Below, one piece after another: positions 38,279-47,976 of a DNA stretch of 64,000 bases. Each line of letters opens with the position of its first letter. The first letter of the stretch is position 1. This DNA comes from Allorhizobium pseudoryzae (GTDB lineage: Bacteria > Pseudomonadota > Alphaproteobacteria > Rhizobiales > Rhizobiaceae): NCBI RefSeq assembly GCF_011046245.1, contig NZ_CP049241.1:806001-870000 (forward strand), read 5' to 3'. The position numbers were made by a program, and so were the translations under genes. The notes below the pieces were generated by a model. The model was not told the origin of the DNA. It saw only the letters and a program-made list of their open reading frames with translations, and made no database searches.

Positions 38279-38788
38279 TCAAAGACCGAGGCCGGAGCCC
38301 TTGATGCGGCGACGCAAGCGGTTGCGAATCCTGTAGAAAAGCGCCAGCGGCAGCCAGATCGGCTGGCGCATGAAGGCGATCTTGCGCACGTAAGTGTCGA
38401 TGCGCCAGGTGGCCCAGGTGCCGGCCTTGAAATAACCGATGTCGCCGGCCCGCAACAGCCGCTGCGTGCCGTCCGCCGCGGTGATGAACACCTCGCCCTC
38501 GAGGATGACGACGGTCTCGTCATCGCCGAAATACCAGCGGAAGCTGCCCGCGGTGCAGTCCCACATCGCCGTCACGGAACACTTGTCCTCAGTGCACGAA
38601 TGCTGCGCCACGCGCGCCTGCGGCTCGCCTGCCAGAATCCAGGTCGGCTCGATCGGAGCCGGCTTCAGATCCCGAAACAGCGCCTCCGGTGAAGCGCCGA
38701 TGAAGGGTGGAACCTCATTGCGTTTCCTGATGTCTCGTCCACGGTAGGCGAGCGCCAGCGCGCCCGCCAATGCCAGTTTCACAACCAT
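38279..38788 (-). CDS. Cupin-domain protein (cupin_3/DUF861 type)
   Basis: The 169-residue protein has one cupin barrel, with SFRWYFGDDETVVILEGEVF, then LRAGDIGYFKAGTWATWRI and YVRKIAFMRQP. This is the DUF861 pattern found in EutQ- and ureidoglycine-type cupins. A hydrophobic N-terminus (KLALAGALALAY) hints at membrane association or a weak signal. A basic C-terminal tail is unusual. The function is unknown. It lies between gshB and ugpC on the same strand. Confidence 0.82.
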   Translation of the reverse strand: MVVKLALAGALALAYRGRDIRKRNEVPPFIGASPEALFRDLKPAPIEPTWILAGEPQARVAQHSCTEDKCSVTAMWDCTAGSFRWYFGDDETVVILEGEVFITAADGTQRLLRAGDIGYFKAGTWATWRIDTYVRKIAFMRQPIWLPLALFYRIRNRLRRRIKGSGLGL

Positions 38789-38893
38789 GTCGCCCCCAAA
38801 GCGTTTGATCGGGGGCTAACCTAGCAGCGGAACCTGAGCAGGAGGTTTTGCCACTGCTTAAGATTCTAATGAAACTGCCGCTTTCGCTTGCAG

Positions 38894-39997
38894 TCAGGCC
38901 GTTTCCACAGCGCTCACCGTGACATTTGCGGCACTGCCGGTCGCCGAGCCGATGCGCTTGCCATTGCTAGCGGAGAAGAAGTGCAGCCGGTCCTGATCGA
39001 CGGTCAGGGACAGCGCCTCGCCGATTTCCATGTCCGTCGGCATCGAAGCCGTCAGCATCTGGTCGCCCACCAGGCCGTGCACCAGGCGCTGAGCCCCCAG
39101 TTCCTCAATATAGTCCACCGTCATCGGCAGCACGGCTTCGCCGGGCTTTGCCAGCCGCAGATCCTCGGCCCTGATCCCCACCGTCACGGCGCCGGATGTG
39201 GGTGCCGTTCCGCCAAGCTCGACGACGGCCGGGCCGATTGCCAGCCGATTGCCATGGAGTTCGCCGGCAACGAGGTTCATCGCCGGCGAGCCGATGAAAC
39301 TGGCCACGAAGGTGGAGGCCGGCGCGTGGTAGACCTCGAGCGGCGAGCCGATCTGCTCGATCTGGCCGCCGTTGAGCACCACCAACCGGTCCGCCAGCGT
39401 CATGGCTTCCAGCTGATCGTGGGTGACGTAGATCGAGGTGGTGCCAAGGCGCCGCTGCAGGCGCTTGATTTCGCCGCGCATCGAGACGCGCAGCTTGGCA
39501 TCGAGGTTCGACAGTGGTTCGTCGAACAGGAAGGCCGCCGGCTTGCGCACGATGGCGCGGCCCATGGCCACACGCTGGCGCTGGCCGCCGGAGAGCGCGC
39601 GCGGCTTGCGCTCCAGATACTGGGTAATTTCCAGCATGCGGGCGGCTTCCGCCACGCGGGCATCGATCTCCGCCTTCGGCGTGCCGCGGTTCTTCAACCC
39701 GTAGGCCAGATTCTGATAGACCGTCATGTGCGGGTAGAGCGCATAGTTCTGGAAGACCATCGCGATGTCGCGCTCGGCCGGTTCCATGCGGTTCACCACC
39801 TTGCCGCCGATCGAGACCTCGCCGTCGGAAATGGTTTCGAGACCGGCGACCATGCGCAGGAGGGTGGACTTGCCGCAGCCCGAAGGACCGACGAGCACGA
39901 TGAATTCGCCATCGGCAATGTCGATCGACACGGAATTGACCGCCTTCACGCCCCCGGCATAGATTTTCGACACACCGGCTATCTTGATGCCAGCCAT
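38894..39997 (-). CDS. ugpC: sn-Glycerol-3-phosphate ABC importer ATP-binding protein
   Basis: The 367-residue ABC ATPase of the MalK/UgpC type has Walker [22 protein letters not shown]-loop [15 protein letters not shown], signature [19 protein letters not shown], Walker [14 protein letters not shown] and the H-loop [17 protein letters not shown]-terminal TOBE region follows. The last gene of ugpBAEC, it energises glycerol-3-phosphate uptake as a phosphate and carbon source. Confidence 0.95.
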   Translation of the reverse strand: MAGIKIAGVSKIYAGGVKAVNSVSIDIADGEFIVLVGPSGCGKSTLLRMVAGLETISDGEVSIGGKVVNRMEPAERDIAMVFQNYALYPHMTVYQNLAYGLKNRGTPKAEIDARVAEAARMLEITQYLERKPRALSGGQRQRVAMGRAIVRKPAAFLFDEPLSNLDAKLRVSMRGEIKRLQRRLGTTSIYVTHDQLEAMTLADRLVVLNGGQIEQIGSPLEVYHAPASTFVASFIGSPAMNLVAGELHGNRLAIGPAVVELGGTAPTSGAVTVGIRAEDLRLAKPGEAVLPMTVDYIEELGAQRLVHGLVGDQMLTASMPTDMEIGEALSLTVDQDRLHFFSASNGKRIGSATGSAANVTVSAVETA

Positions 39998-39998
39998 G

Positions 39999-40847
39999 TT
40001 ACTTCTCCGTCTCTGTCAGGCCGCGGATGAACAGCCGCTGCATAAAAATAACGATCAGAATGGGGGGCAGCATGGCCAGCACGGCGCCGGCCATCACGAG
40101 CTGCCATTCGATGACACCGTCCTGGACGGTGACCATGCGTTTCATGCCCATCATCAATGTGTAGTAACCGGGATCCGTCGTCACCAGCAGCGGCCAGAGG
40201 TATTGCACCCAGCCATAGATGAACAGGATCACGGAGAGCGCGCCGATATTCGTGCGCGACAAGGGAAGCAGGATGTCGCGGAAGAACTTCATCGGTCCCG
40301 CACCATCCACGCGCGCCGCTTCCAGCATTTCGTCCGGCACCGTCATGAAGAACTGGCGGAACAGGAAGGTTGCGGTGGCGGACGCGATCAGCGGAACGGT
40401 CAGACCCGCCCACGAGTTCAGCATGCCGAGATCGGCGACGATCTTGTAGGTCGGCATGATGCGCACTTCGACCGGCAGCATCAACGTCACGAAGATGATC
40501 CAGAAGGCGAGCTGGCGAAGCGGAAACCGGAAATAGACGATCGCGAAGGCCGAGATGATCGAGATCGAAATCTTTCCGATGGTGATCACCAGCGCCATGA
40601 TCAGCGAATTCAACGCCATGTGCGAATAGTTCGGCAGGCCGTTCGCTGCCGAAGCGCTCGTCAGGATCTGGGTGTAATTCTCGATGAAATGCGAGCCCGG
40701 CAGAAGCGGTACGGGGCCGCTCATCAGGGTCGAAATGTCATGCGTCGAGGCGATGACCGCCACATAGACCGGCAGCGCCACGAGAACGAAGCCAAGAATC
40801 AGGAAGGCATGGGTCAGAAAGGTCAGGAAGGGGCGGTTTTCAACCAT
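39999..40847 (-). CDS. ugpE: sn-Glycerol-3-phosphate ABC importer permease UgpE
   Basis: This 282-residue permease has about six membrane helices. The ABC EAA loop reads [20 protein letters not shown] and leads to ILLPLSR. The N-terminal [20 protein letters not shown] and the long periplasmic loop after helix 1 match UgpE. It pairs with UgpA to form the channel. Its stop is one base from the ugpC start and 9 bases separate it from ugpA. Confidence 0.95.
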   Translation of the reverse strand: MVENRPFLTFLTHAFLILGFVLVALPVYVAVIASTHDISTLMSGPVPLLPGSHFIENYTQILTSASAANGLPNYSHMALNSLIMALVITIGKISISIISAFAIVYFRFPLRQLAFWIIFVTLMLPVEVRIMPTYKIVADLGMLNSWAGLTVPLIASATATFLFRQFFMTVPDEMLEAARVDGAGPMKFFRDILLPLSRTNIGALSVILFIYGWVQYLWPLLVTTDPGYYTLMMGMKRMVTVQDGVIEWQLVMAGAVLAMLPPILIVIFMQRLFIRGLTETEK

Positions 40848-40856
40848 GATCGGCCC

Positions 40857-41741
40857 TCAATACTGCACGCGGCGTTCAACATAACGGAACTGCACGAAGG
40901 TCAGTACCATCACGATCATCATCAGGAGAACCGACTGCGCCGAGGACGAGCCGAGGTTCAGGCCGAGATAACCATCCTGGTAGACCTTGTAGACCAGCGT
41001 CGTGGTCGCCTGTGCCGGACCGCCCACCGTCGTCGCATCGACGATCGGGAAGGTGTCAAACATCGTGTAGTTCACGTTGATGATGAACAGGAAAAAGGTG
41101 GTGGGCGACAATAGCGGCAAAGAGATCGTGAAGAAGCGCTTCACCGGTCCCGATCCATCGATCGCGGCGGCTTCCATCAGCGATTGCGGCACGGACTGAA
41201 GGCCGGCGAGGAAAAACAGGAAATTGTAGGATACCTGTTTCCAGGCCGCGGCAATGATGATCAGGATCATCGCCTGGGTGCCGTTCAGATCATGATCCCA
41301 ATCGATCCCGATCTTTTCGAGGAAGAAGGGCATGAGGCCCGTGGAACTGTTGAACAGGAACCACCACAACACGCCGGCGACCACCGGGGCCACGGCATAG
41401 GGCCAGACGAGCAGCGTGGTATAGACCTTGCCGGTGCGCACCAGGCGATCCACGGCAGCGGCGAAGGCAAGGCCGAGAATCATCGACAGCGCCGTCACCG
41501 ACACGGCAAAGACCGCCGTCCGCGACAGGGCATCCAGATAGTTCGGATCCTCGAAGAGGCGCTGGTAATGCAGAAATCCAACAAAGACGGTCGACAGACC
41601 GAAGGGGTCTTCCCGCTCGAAGGAGGACTTCACCGCCTGCGCCGCCGGCCAGATGAAGAATACGAGCGTGATGAAAAGCTGGGGCGCGAGCAGCAGGTAA
41701 GGCAGCAGCCGGCTGTTGAAGGTCGTTTTTTTGGTATCCAT
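40857..41741 (-). CDS. ugpA: sn-Glycerol-3-phosphate ABC importer permease UgpA
   Basis: The 294-residue permease has about six helices, starting LLPYLLLAPQLFITLVFFIW. The EAA loop is PQSLMEAAAIDGSGPVKRFF, followed by TISLPLLSPTTFF. ATG 41741 gives the typical UgpA length and N-terminus; the frame is open 27 bases further. It forms the channel with UgpE and lies 78 bases after ugpB. Confidence 0.95.
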   Translation of the reverse strand: MDTKKTTFNSRLLPYLLLAPQLFITLVFFIWPAAQAVKSSFEREDPFGLSTVFVGFLHYQRLFEDPNYLDALSRTAVFAVSVTALSMILGLAFAAAVDRLVRTGKVYTTLLVWPYAVAPVVAGVLWWFLFNSSTGLMPFFLEKIGIDWDHDLNGTQAMILIIIAAAWKQVSYNFLFFLAGLQSVPQSLMEAAAIDGSGPVKRFFTISLPLLSPTTFFLFIINVNYTMFDTFPIVDATTVGGPAQATTTLVYKVYQDGYLGLNLGSSSAQSVLLMMIVMVLTFVQFRYVERRVQY

Positions 41742-41819
41742 TGAGCCCTGCCAGATTGGTCCGGACAAAGGAAGGGAGGACCGGCCGTCGGCCGCCCCTC
41801 CCCTCTGGGTCAGCGATGA

Positions 41820-43139
41820 TCAGTTATTGGCGGCTTCGAATTCGCGAAGCAGCTTGTTGCCGCGCTCGACGGCGCTGTCGAGAGCCTGCTTGGCGTCCTT
41901 CTTGCCGGCCAGCAGCGACTGGAACTCTTCATCCACGATCGTGCGAACCTGGGTGAAGTTGCCAAAACGCAGACCCTTGGAGTTCGCGCTCGGCGTGCCG
42001 CGGGTGATCTGCTCGATAGCGATATCGGAGCCTGGGTTCTTGGCGTAGTAACCCTGGCTCTTGCCAAGCTCATAGGCCGCGTTGGTGATCGGCAGGTAGC
42101 CGGTGAACTGGTGCCAGTCGGCCTGGACTTCCGACTTCGAGAGGTAGGAGAAGAACTTCGCAACGCCCTTGTAGACGGCCTTGTCCTTGCCATTCAGAAC
42201 CCAGAGCGTCGCGCCGCCGATGATGGAGTTCTTCGGCTCCTTCGTGACGTCGTCATAATAGGGCAGCGGAGCAAAGCCCGGAGTGAAGTTCTTGGCGTTG
42301 TTGATGACGCCCGCACGGCCGGCCGACGAGTTCATCGTCATGGCGCATTCCTGGGCGTAGAACATCGTCGCTGCCTGATCGCCGCCCACCGGGCCGCCAT
42401 ACTTGAAGAGGCCTTCATCCTGCCACTTCTTCAGGTTGGCCCAATGCTTGACCTGAACCGGACCGTTGAACTTGAACTCGCTCTTCAGGCCGCCGAAGCC
42501 GTTTTCCAGCGTGCCGAAGGGCTGGTCGTGCAGAGCCGACAGGTTTTCCGTCTGAACCCAGGTGATCCAGGCCGAGGTGAAGCCGCACTTAGCAGCGCCG
42601 GAAGAGACGATCTTCTTGGAAAAGTCTTCGACTTCCTTCCAGGTCTTCGGTGCCACTTCCGGATCAAGGCCGGCCTTCTTGAAGACGTCCTTGTTGTAAT
42701 AGAGGATCGGCGTCGAGGAGTTGAACGGCAGCGACAGGATGTTGCCTTCCGTATCGGAATAATACCCGACGACCGGACCGAGGAAAGACTTCGTGTCGAA
42801 GGCTTCGCCTTCATCCTTCATCAGCTTGTAGACCGGATAGACGGCGCCCTTGGCGGCCATCATCGTGCCCGTGCCCACTTCGAAAACCTGCACGATGGCC
42901 GGCTGCTGGTTGGCGCGGAACGCAGCGATCGCTGCGGTCAGGGTTTCCGGATACGAACCCTTGTAGACCGGAACGACCTTGTAGTCGCTCTGGCTTTCGT
43001 TGAACTTCGTGGCGATCTCCTCGAGCTTCTTGCCGAGTTCGCCACCCATGGCGTGCCACCAGGTGACTTCGGTTGCTGCGAGCGAGGTGGTTGCCGAGAG
43101 CGCGAGCGCTGCTGCGGCCAATGCGAGCTTCTTGAACAT
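41820..43139 (-). CDS. ugpB: sn-Glycerol-3-phosphate ABC importer substrate-binding protein
   Basis: The 439-residue periplasmic binding protein has a signal peptide (KLALAAAALALSATTSLA) followed by ATEVTWWHAMGGELGKKLEE. Further UgpB features are YPETLTAAIAAFRANQQPAI, VFEVGTGTMMAAKGAVYPV, and GFTSAWITWVQTENLSALHD. The C-terminus has TGYLPITNAAYE. First gene of ugpBAEC. GGGAG precedes the ATG, and a PHO box lies 76 bases upstream, predicting induction under phosphate limitation. Confidence 0.96.
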   Translation of the reverse strand: MFKKLALAAAALALSATTSLAATEVTWWHAMGGELGKKLEEIATKFNESQSDYKVVPVYKGSYPETLTAAIAAFRANQQPAIVQVFEVGTGTMMAAKGAVYPVYKLMKDEGEAFDTKSFLGPVVGYYSDTEGNILSLPFNSSTPILYYNKDVFKKAGLDPEVAPKTWKEVEDFSKKIVSSGAAKCGFTSAWITWVQTENLSALHDQPFGTLENGFGGLKSEFKFNGPVQVKHWANLKKWQDEGLFKYGGPVGGDQAATMFYAQECAMTMNSSAGRAGVINNAKNFTPGFAPLPYYDDVTKEPKNSIIGGATLWVLNGKDKAVYKGVAKFFSYLSKSEVQADWHQFTGYLPITNAAYELGKSQGYYAKNPGSDIAIEQITRGTPSANSKGLRFGNFTQVRTIVDEEFQSLLAGKKDAKQALDSAVERGNKLLREFEAANN

Positions 43140-43214
43140 GGTGTCTCCCTCTATCTCCGGTAGATCGGATGTGGCTGGCTTAGCGGCCTTATGTGACGCG
43201 TCCTTAAAGGATTT

Positions 43215-43232
43215 ATGACAGCACCATTACAG
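43215..43232 (-). promoter_or_regulatory. PHO box (PhoB site) upstream of ugpB
   Basis: On the minus strand, CTGTAAT-GGTG-CTGTCAT is a near-perfect PhoB site: two 7-base repeats separated by 4, with 13 of 14 bases matching CTGTCAT twice. A weaker third repeat, GCGTCAC, lies in register downstream. It is 76 bases before the ugpB ATG. ugp belongs to the Pho regulon in E. coli and Sinorhizobium, so function and position agree. Confidence 0.75.
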
Positions 43233-43265
43233 GAGAGCCTGATATTGCACAGCTTTGCAAGCTTT

Positions 43266-43634
43266 TCAGAAGGCATCCACAAAATGTCGGGGAAGCTTCC
43301 ATTGCTGCATTGCAACAATATCGTATCGATAGGAAAGCAGATGTGCGTTGGACTGCCTTGAAATCCAATGGTTGGAAGCAGCACGGATGCGATGCTGCGT
43401 TGCAGGACCAACAGCATCCACGGCATTACGCGCATCTTGGCGCATTTTCACTTCGACGAAGGCAACAAGATCTCCGCGGCGGGCAATGATATCGATTTCA
43501 CCCGAAGGCGTGCGATAGCGCATGACGAGGATTCGGTAACCCTTCAGCCGCAGAAAAAGGGCCGCGGCATATTCGGCAAGGCGCCCGCGGCGCTCCGCCC
43601 TCCGCCGCTTCAGCCTTTTCTCGTCAGCCGCCAT
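43266..43634 (-). CDS. yraN: YraN/UPF0102 family endonuclease-like protein
   Basis: The 122-residue protein has the PD-(D/E)XK-like core of UPF0102: RGRLAEYAAALFLRLKGY, then TPSGEIDIIARRGDLVAFVE and VKMR. The fold resembles Holliday-junction resolvases, but no enzymatic role is established. ATG 43634 is preferred to ATG 43640 because GAAGG is properly spaced from it. It overlaps the end of rsmI, its common partner. Confidence 0.92.
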   Translation of the reverse strand: MAADEKRLKRRRAERRGRLAEYAAALFLRLKGYRILVMRYRTPSGEIDIIARRGDLVAFVEVKMRQDARNAVDAVGPATQHRIRAASNHWISRQSNAHLLSYRYDIVAMQQWKLPRHFVDAF

Positions 43635-44532
43635 CGCCATCCTTCAATTCGATGAGCCGCTGATAGAGATCCTTGCGCGACAGGCCAGTCAGGCGCGCGG
43701 CCTCGGCGGCCGCCTTCGTCGCCGGCATGCTGGCGGCAAGTTCTCGCAGCATCACGTCGACATCGACCGCAGCCGGCACATCGTCAAAGGCCGGCGGGCC
43801 GATGACCAGCACCACCTCGCCCTTCACCGTCGCATCGGCATATTGGGCCGCGAGATCGCCGAGCGATCCCCGGCGGAACTCCTCGAAGGTCTTGGTCAGT
43901 TCCCGGCAGACGCAGGCCGGCCTGGACGGCCCCAGCACGTCGGCGGCGATGACCAGCGTGTCGGCAATCCGGTGCGGCGATTCGAAGAAGATCAGCGTCG
44001 CCGGGATCTTGGAGAGTTCCGCCAGCCGGTCGCGGCGTCCCTTTTCCTTGACCGGCAGGAAACCCGCAAACAAAAAGGCGTCGGACGGCAGGCCGGAGCC
44101 GACGAGGGCGGCGAGCGGCGCGGAGGGACCGGGGATCGGCACCACCTTGTGGCCGGCCTCCAGCGCCAGCTGACCGAGGCGGTACCCCGGATCGGAGACG
44201 AGCGGCGTTCCGGCATCCGAAACAAGCGCGACGGACTTGCCCTCATCGAGCGCCGCAATCAGCCTTGGCCCGGCCTCGTTGGCATTGTGCTCGTGATAGG
44301 CGAAGGGACGGCCAGAAATGCCGAAGCGGTCGAGCAGCACGCGGGTGACGCGGGTATCCTCGCAGGCCAGCACATCGGCGCCCGCCAGCGTTTCGAGTGC
44401 CCGAAGCGTGATATCACCCAGATTGCCGATCGGCGTTGCCACCAGATAAAGCGCCGGCTCGAGCGGCCTTGCCGGCACCGCGACATTGGCGACACGGTAG
44501 GTTCGGGAGGTCGCCTTTTCATTATCCGTCAC
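43624..44532 (-). CDS. rsmI: 16S rRNA 2'-O-ribose C1402 methyltransferase
   Basis: The 302-residue SAM enzyme methylates C1402 in the ribosomal decoding centre. Signatures are ALYLVATPIGNLGDITLRAL, LACEDTRVTRVLLDRFGI, LVSDAGTPLVSDPGYRL and FLFAGFLPVKEKGR. A C-terminal HTH-like segment ends with TGLSRKDLYQRLIEL. GTG 44532 gives the usual length; the only upstream ATGs would add about 30-85 unrelated residues. The gene overlaps yraN. Confidence 0.95.
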   Translation of the reverse strand: MTDNEKATSRTYRVANVAVPARPLEPALYLVATPIGNLGDITLRALETLAGADVLACEDTRVTRVLLDRFGISGRPFAYHEHNANEAGPRLIAALDEGKSVALVSDAGTPLVSDPGYRLGQLALEAGHKVVPIPGPSAPLAALVGSGLPSDAFLFAGFLPVKEKGRRDRLAELSKIPATLIFFESPHRIADTLVIAADVLGPSRPACVCRELTKTFEEFRRGSLGDLAAQYADATVKGEVVLVIGPPAFDDVPAAVDVDVMLRELAASMPATKAAAEAARLTGLSRKDLYQRLIELKDGDGG

Positions 44533-44807
44533 GTCTGCGCCTGACCTTTCTGGGCTATTCCGGGCTGTTTTCGCCTTTATGGGGGAGGCCGGCAGATTGG
44601 GCAAGCAGGCAGCATCACCACGCATGGCTGTGGAAAGCTGTGCGAAGTCTCTTGCACCGCACCGAAATCCTCCACGCGATTGGCAGGCCCCCTTGCCTTT
44701 TCCTTCAAAACTCTGCCATTTTGCCCGTCCACATCGTCCGACCACCCTGACGGACAAGCATAACTTCCGGTCCTTCCGGACCGGCACGGTCGAAAGCGGT
44801 AGCGTCC

Positions 44808-45926
44808 ATGCGTATTACTCTTGAGCGGTCCAACCTTCTTAAGTCGCTGAACCATGTTCACCGGGTCGTGGAACGCCGCAACACGATCCCGATCCTGTCC
44901 AACGTCTTGATGCGCGCCTCCGGCAACGAGCTGGCGCTGAAGGCGACCGACCTTGATCTGGAAGTCACGGAAGAAGTGCCGGCCATGGTGGAACAGGCGG
45001 GTGCGACCACCGTTCCGGCCCACCTTCTCTACGAAATCGTCCGCAAGCTGCCGGATGGCGCGGAAGTGCGCCTCACCACCAATCCGGATGGCGGCAGCAT
45101 GATCGTCCAGTCCGGCCGCTCGAAATTCTCGCTGCAGTGCCTGCCGGAATCGGACTTCCCGGATCTGACGGCCGGCACCTTCAGCCACACGTTCAAGATC
45201 AAGGCGACCGAGCTCAAGATGTTGATCGATCGCACCCAGTTCGCGATCTCGACGGAAGAGACGCGCTACTATCTGAACGGCATCTTCTTCCACACGATCG
45301 AGGCCGGCGGCGAGCTGAAGCTGCGCGCCGTGGCGACCGACGGCCACCGCCTGGCGCGCGCCGATATCGTTGCCCCCTCCGGTTCTGAGGGCATGCCCGG
45401 CATCATCATTCCGCGCAAGACGGTTGGCGAGCTGCAGAAGCTGGTCGATGATCCGGAACTCGTCGTCACCGTCGAGGTATCGGATGCCAAGATCCGCCTG
45501 AACATGGGCACGATCGTGATGACCTCGAAGCTGATCGACGGCACCTTCCCGGATTACCAGCGTGTCATCCCGACCGGCAACGACAAGGAAATGCGCGTCG
45601 ATTGCCAGAGTTTTACCCGCGCCGTCGATCGCGTCTCGACCATCTCCTCGGAGCGCGGTCGGGCGGTGAAGCTGGCGCTCAGCGAAGGCCAGCTGCTGCT
45701 CACCGTCAACAACCCGGATTCCGGTAGTGCCACGGAAGAAGTGGCGGTCGGCTACGAAAGCGATCCGATGGAAATCGGCTTCAACGCCAAGTATCTGCTC
45801 GACATCACCGCGCAGCTGTCCGGTGAAGATGCGATCTTCATGCTGGCGGATGCGGGTTCACCGACACTTGTCAGGGATACGGCGGGCGATGACGCCCTTT
45901 ATGTTCTGATGCCCATGCGCGTTTAA
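44808..45926 (+). CDS. dnaN: DNA polymerase III beta sliding clamp
   Basis: The 372-residue protein has three clamp domains. It starts MRITLERSNLLKSLNHVHRV and contains RRNTIPILSNVLMRASGNEL, RYYLNGIFFH, ATDGHRLARA and the C-terminal YVLMPMRV. The dimer ring tethers the polymerase to DNA. Unlike in many bacteria it is not adjacent to dnaA, which lies about 34 kb away. A strong terminator follows directly. Confidence 0.98.
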   Translation: MRITLERSNLLKSLNHVHRVVERRNTIPILSNVLMRASGNELALKATDLDLEVTEEVPAMVEQAGATTVPAHLLYEIVRKLPDGAEVRLTTNPDGGSMIVQSGRSKFSLQCLPESDFPDLTAGTFSHTFKIKATELKMLIDRTQFAISTEETRYYLNGIFFHTIEAGGELKLRAVATDGHRLARADIVAPSGSEGMPGIIIPRKTVGELQKLVDDPELVVTVEVSDAKIRLNMGTIVMTSKLIDGTFPDYQRVIPTGNDKEMRVDCQSFTRAVDRVSTISSERGRAVKLALSEGQLLLTVNNPDSGSATEEVAVGYESDPMEIGFNAKYLLDITAQLSGEDAIFMLADAGSPTLVRDTAGDDALYVLMPMRV

Positions 45927-45935
45927 GCTAAAATC

Positions 45936-45964
45936 AAGGGATCGGTTCGCCGGTCCCTTTTTTT
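45936..45964 (+). terminator. Intrinsic terminator of dnaN
   Basis: A 10-bp stem, AAGGGATCGG (45936-45945) with CCGGTCCCTT (45950-45959), encloses a stable TTCG tetraloop and runs into seven T residues. It begins 10 bases after the dnaN stop and is a textbook rho-independent terminator. Confidence 0.93.
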
Positions 45965-46048
45965 GCCGCATTTTTGGATGCGACATTTTTCCTTGCTTTT
46001 GCGTCATCAAAAGCCACTTAGTTCAGTTAGGCCTGCCGGGAGATCAGA

Positions 46049-46642
46049 ATGCAATTGCGTTTCAAGGAGCGGCTGGGCCGCAAGTTTGACGAGGAAATCC
46101 GCTTCTTCAAGGGCTGGATCGACGGACCCAAACGGGTCGGCGCTATTCTGCCCACCTCCGGCATCACGGCGCGGCGCATGGCAAGTGTCATCACGCCGAA
46201 GACGGGCCTGCCGGTGCTGGAACTCGGCCCCGGAACCGGCATCATCACCAAGGCCATCCTGCAGCGCGGCATCAAGCCGGAGAACCTGGTCTCGATCGAA
46301 TTCTCGACCGACTTCTTCCAGCATCTCACCCGCAATTTTCCGGGCGTCCACTTCATCAACGGCGACGCCTTCGACCTTCAGAACACGCTCGGCAGCTTCA
46401 AGGACGTGCAGTTCGATGCGGTCATCTCGGCCATCCCCATGCTGAGCTTTCCGATGGAGCGGCGGATCGCGCTTCTGGAAGACCTGCTGGACCGCATGCC
46501 GCACGGCCGCCCGGTGATGCAGATCACCTATGGTCCCGTCTCGCCGATCGTCGCCAAGCCGGACAGCTACCGGATCAAGCATTTCGATTTCGTCGTGCGC
46601 AACATTCCGCCGGCGCAGCTGTGGGTCTACACCCGCCCCTGA
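46049..46642 (+). CDS. pmtA: Phospholipid N-methyltransferase PmtA
   Basis: This 197-residue SAM enzyme of the rhizobial PmtA type converts phosphatidylethanolamine to phosphatidylcholine. Motif I is LPVLELGPGTGIITKAIL. The N-terminal basic amphipathic helix (LRFKERLGRKFDEEIRFFKG) fits membrane binding, and the C-terminus has QITYGPVSPIVAKPD and VRNIPPAQLWVY. The ATG follows GGAGATC. Phosphatidylcholine is characteristic of Rhizobiaceae, which supports the taxonomic placement. Confidence 0.93.
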   Translation: MQLRFKERLGRKFDEEIRFFKGWIDGPKRVGAILPTSGITARRMASVITPKTGLPVLELGPGTGIITKAILQRGIKPENLVSIEFSTDFFQHLTRNFPGVHFINGDAFDLQNTLGSFKDVQFDAVISAIPMLSFPMERRIALLEDLLDRMPHGRPVMQITYGPVSPIVAKPDSYRIKHFDFVVRNIPPAQLWVYTRP

Positions 46643-46657
46643 GCGAGGCGCCTGCGC

Positions 46658-47257
46658 ATGTTCGGCGTCTACATCACCCATCCGCAGGTCACCATCGATC
46701 CGGCGGTTCCGGTTCCGGACTGGGGACTGTCGGAGACCGGCCTTGCCCGCACCCGGCAGGCGGCGGCGCTTTCCTGGGTTCGGCACCTTCGCCGCATCGT
46801 CTCGAGTGCCGAACGCAAGGCGATCGAGACGGCCGAGATTCTGGCCGATGCCGCCGGAGTGGCGCCGGATATCGACCCAGCCATGCATGAAAACGACCGC
46901 TCCGCCACGGGCTTCCTGCCGCCGCCGGCCTTCGAAGAGGCCGCCGACTGGTTCTTCGCCCATCCGGACGACAGTTTCCACGGCTGGGAACGCGCGGTCG
47001 ATGCGCAGGCGCGGATCGTGAACGCCGTCTCGAAGGTCTTGGCCGGGCACGACCCGAACCTGCCGATCGCCTTTGTCGGGCATGGCGGCGTCGGCACGCT
47101 GCTCAAATGCCATCTCGCCCGCCGGCCGATTTCGCGCGATTGCGACCAGCCCGGCGGCGGCGGCAATCTTTTCGCCTTCCGTCTCTCCCGCTCTCTTGCC
47201 GAGTGCCGCCTCGCATGCGACTGGACGCCGATGGAATTCTGGCAAGGAGACATATGA
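46658..47257 (+). CDS. Histidine-phosphatase-superfamily protein with altered RHG motif
   Basis: This 199-residue phosphoglycerate-mutase-like protein keeps the pocket features [15 protein letters not shown] (R53) and the second histidine in [12 protein letters not shown] (H142). The usual N-terminal RHG reads YITHPQ, so His8 is present but the preceding Arg is Thr and the Gly is Pro. The phosphatase may be weak, altered or inactive. It lies between pmtA and pyrF, and its TGA overlaps the pyrF start region, so coupling is likely. Confidence 0.82.
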   Translation: MFGVYITHPQVTIDPAVPVPDWGLSETGLARTRQAAALSWVRHLRRIVSSAERKAIETAEILADAAGVAPDIDPAMHENDRSATGFLPPPAFEEAADWFFAHPDDSFHGWERAVDAQARIVNAVSKVLAGHDPNLPIAFVGHGGVGTLLKCHLARRPISRDCDQPGGGGNLFAFRLSRSLAECRLACDWTPMEFWQGDI

Positions 47258-47949
47258 TGACCGCACGCGACCGCTTGATCGTCGGGCTCGACCTTCCCAC
47301 CATAACCGAAGCGGAAGCCGTGGTCGGTACCCTGGGCAACGAGGTCTCCTTCTACAAGATCGGCTACCAACTGGCTTTCGCCGGCGGCGTGGAATTTGCC
47401 CGCGACCTCGTGCGCGACGGCAAGCAGGTCTTTCTCGACATGAAGCTGCTCGACATCGACAACACCGTGGCAAAGGGCGTCGAAAACATCGTCAAGATGG
47501 GCGTCACCATGCTGACCCTGCATGCCTATCCGAAGGCGATGCGCGCGGCGGTGGAGGCGGCGAAGGGCTCGAACCTCTGCCTGCTCGGCGTGACCGTTCT
47601 GACCTCCATGGACGATGCGGACTTGCGCGAGGCGGGTTACGAATACGACCCGCACACGCTGGTGCTGACGCGCGCCGAACAGGCCCACGCCGCCGGCATG
47701 GGCGGCATCGTCTGCTCGGCGGAGGAATCGTCCGCCGTGCGCAAGATCATCGGCCCGGACATGGCGCTCGTCACCCCCGGCATTCGCCCGAAGGGGGCCG
47801 ATGCCGGCGACCAGAAGCGGGTCGTCACCCCCTTCGATGCGATCAAGGCGGGCTCCAGCCATCTCGTCGTTGCCCGGCCCATCGTCAAGGCGACGGATCC
47901 GTTGTCCGCGGCGCGGGCCATCCTTGCCGAAATGAATGAAGCGCTCTGA
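47257..47949 (+). CDS. pyrF: Orotidine 5'-phosphate decarboxylase
   Basis: The 230-residue TIM-barrel enzyme makes UMP, the last step of de novo pyrimidine synthesis. It starts [14 protein letters not shown], and the catalytic Lys/Asp array is [20 protein letters not shown]. Other signatures are [25 protein letters not shown] and [20 protein letters not shown]. Two adjacent ATGs (47254, 47257) follow AAGGAGA; the second has better spacing. It overlaps the preceding gene. Confidence 0.97.
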   Translation: MTARDRLIVGLDLPTITEAEAVVGTLGNEVSFYKIGYQLAFAGGVEFARDLVRDGKQVFLDMKLLDIDNTVAKGVENIVKMGVTMLTLHAYPKAMRAAVEAAKGSNLCLLGVTVLTSMDDADLREAGYEYDPHTLVLTRAEQAHAAGMGGIVCSAEESSAVRKIIGPDMALVTPGIRPKGADAGDQKRVVTPFDAIKAGSSHLVVARPIVKATDPLSAARAILAEMNEAL

Positions 47950-47976
47950 AGAAAAGCCGCGAAAAGGGAGAGAAGC

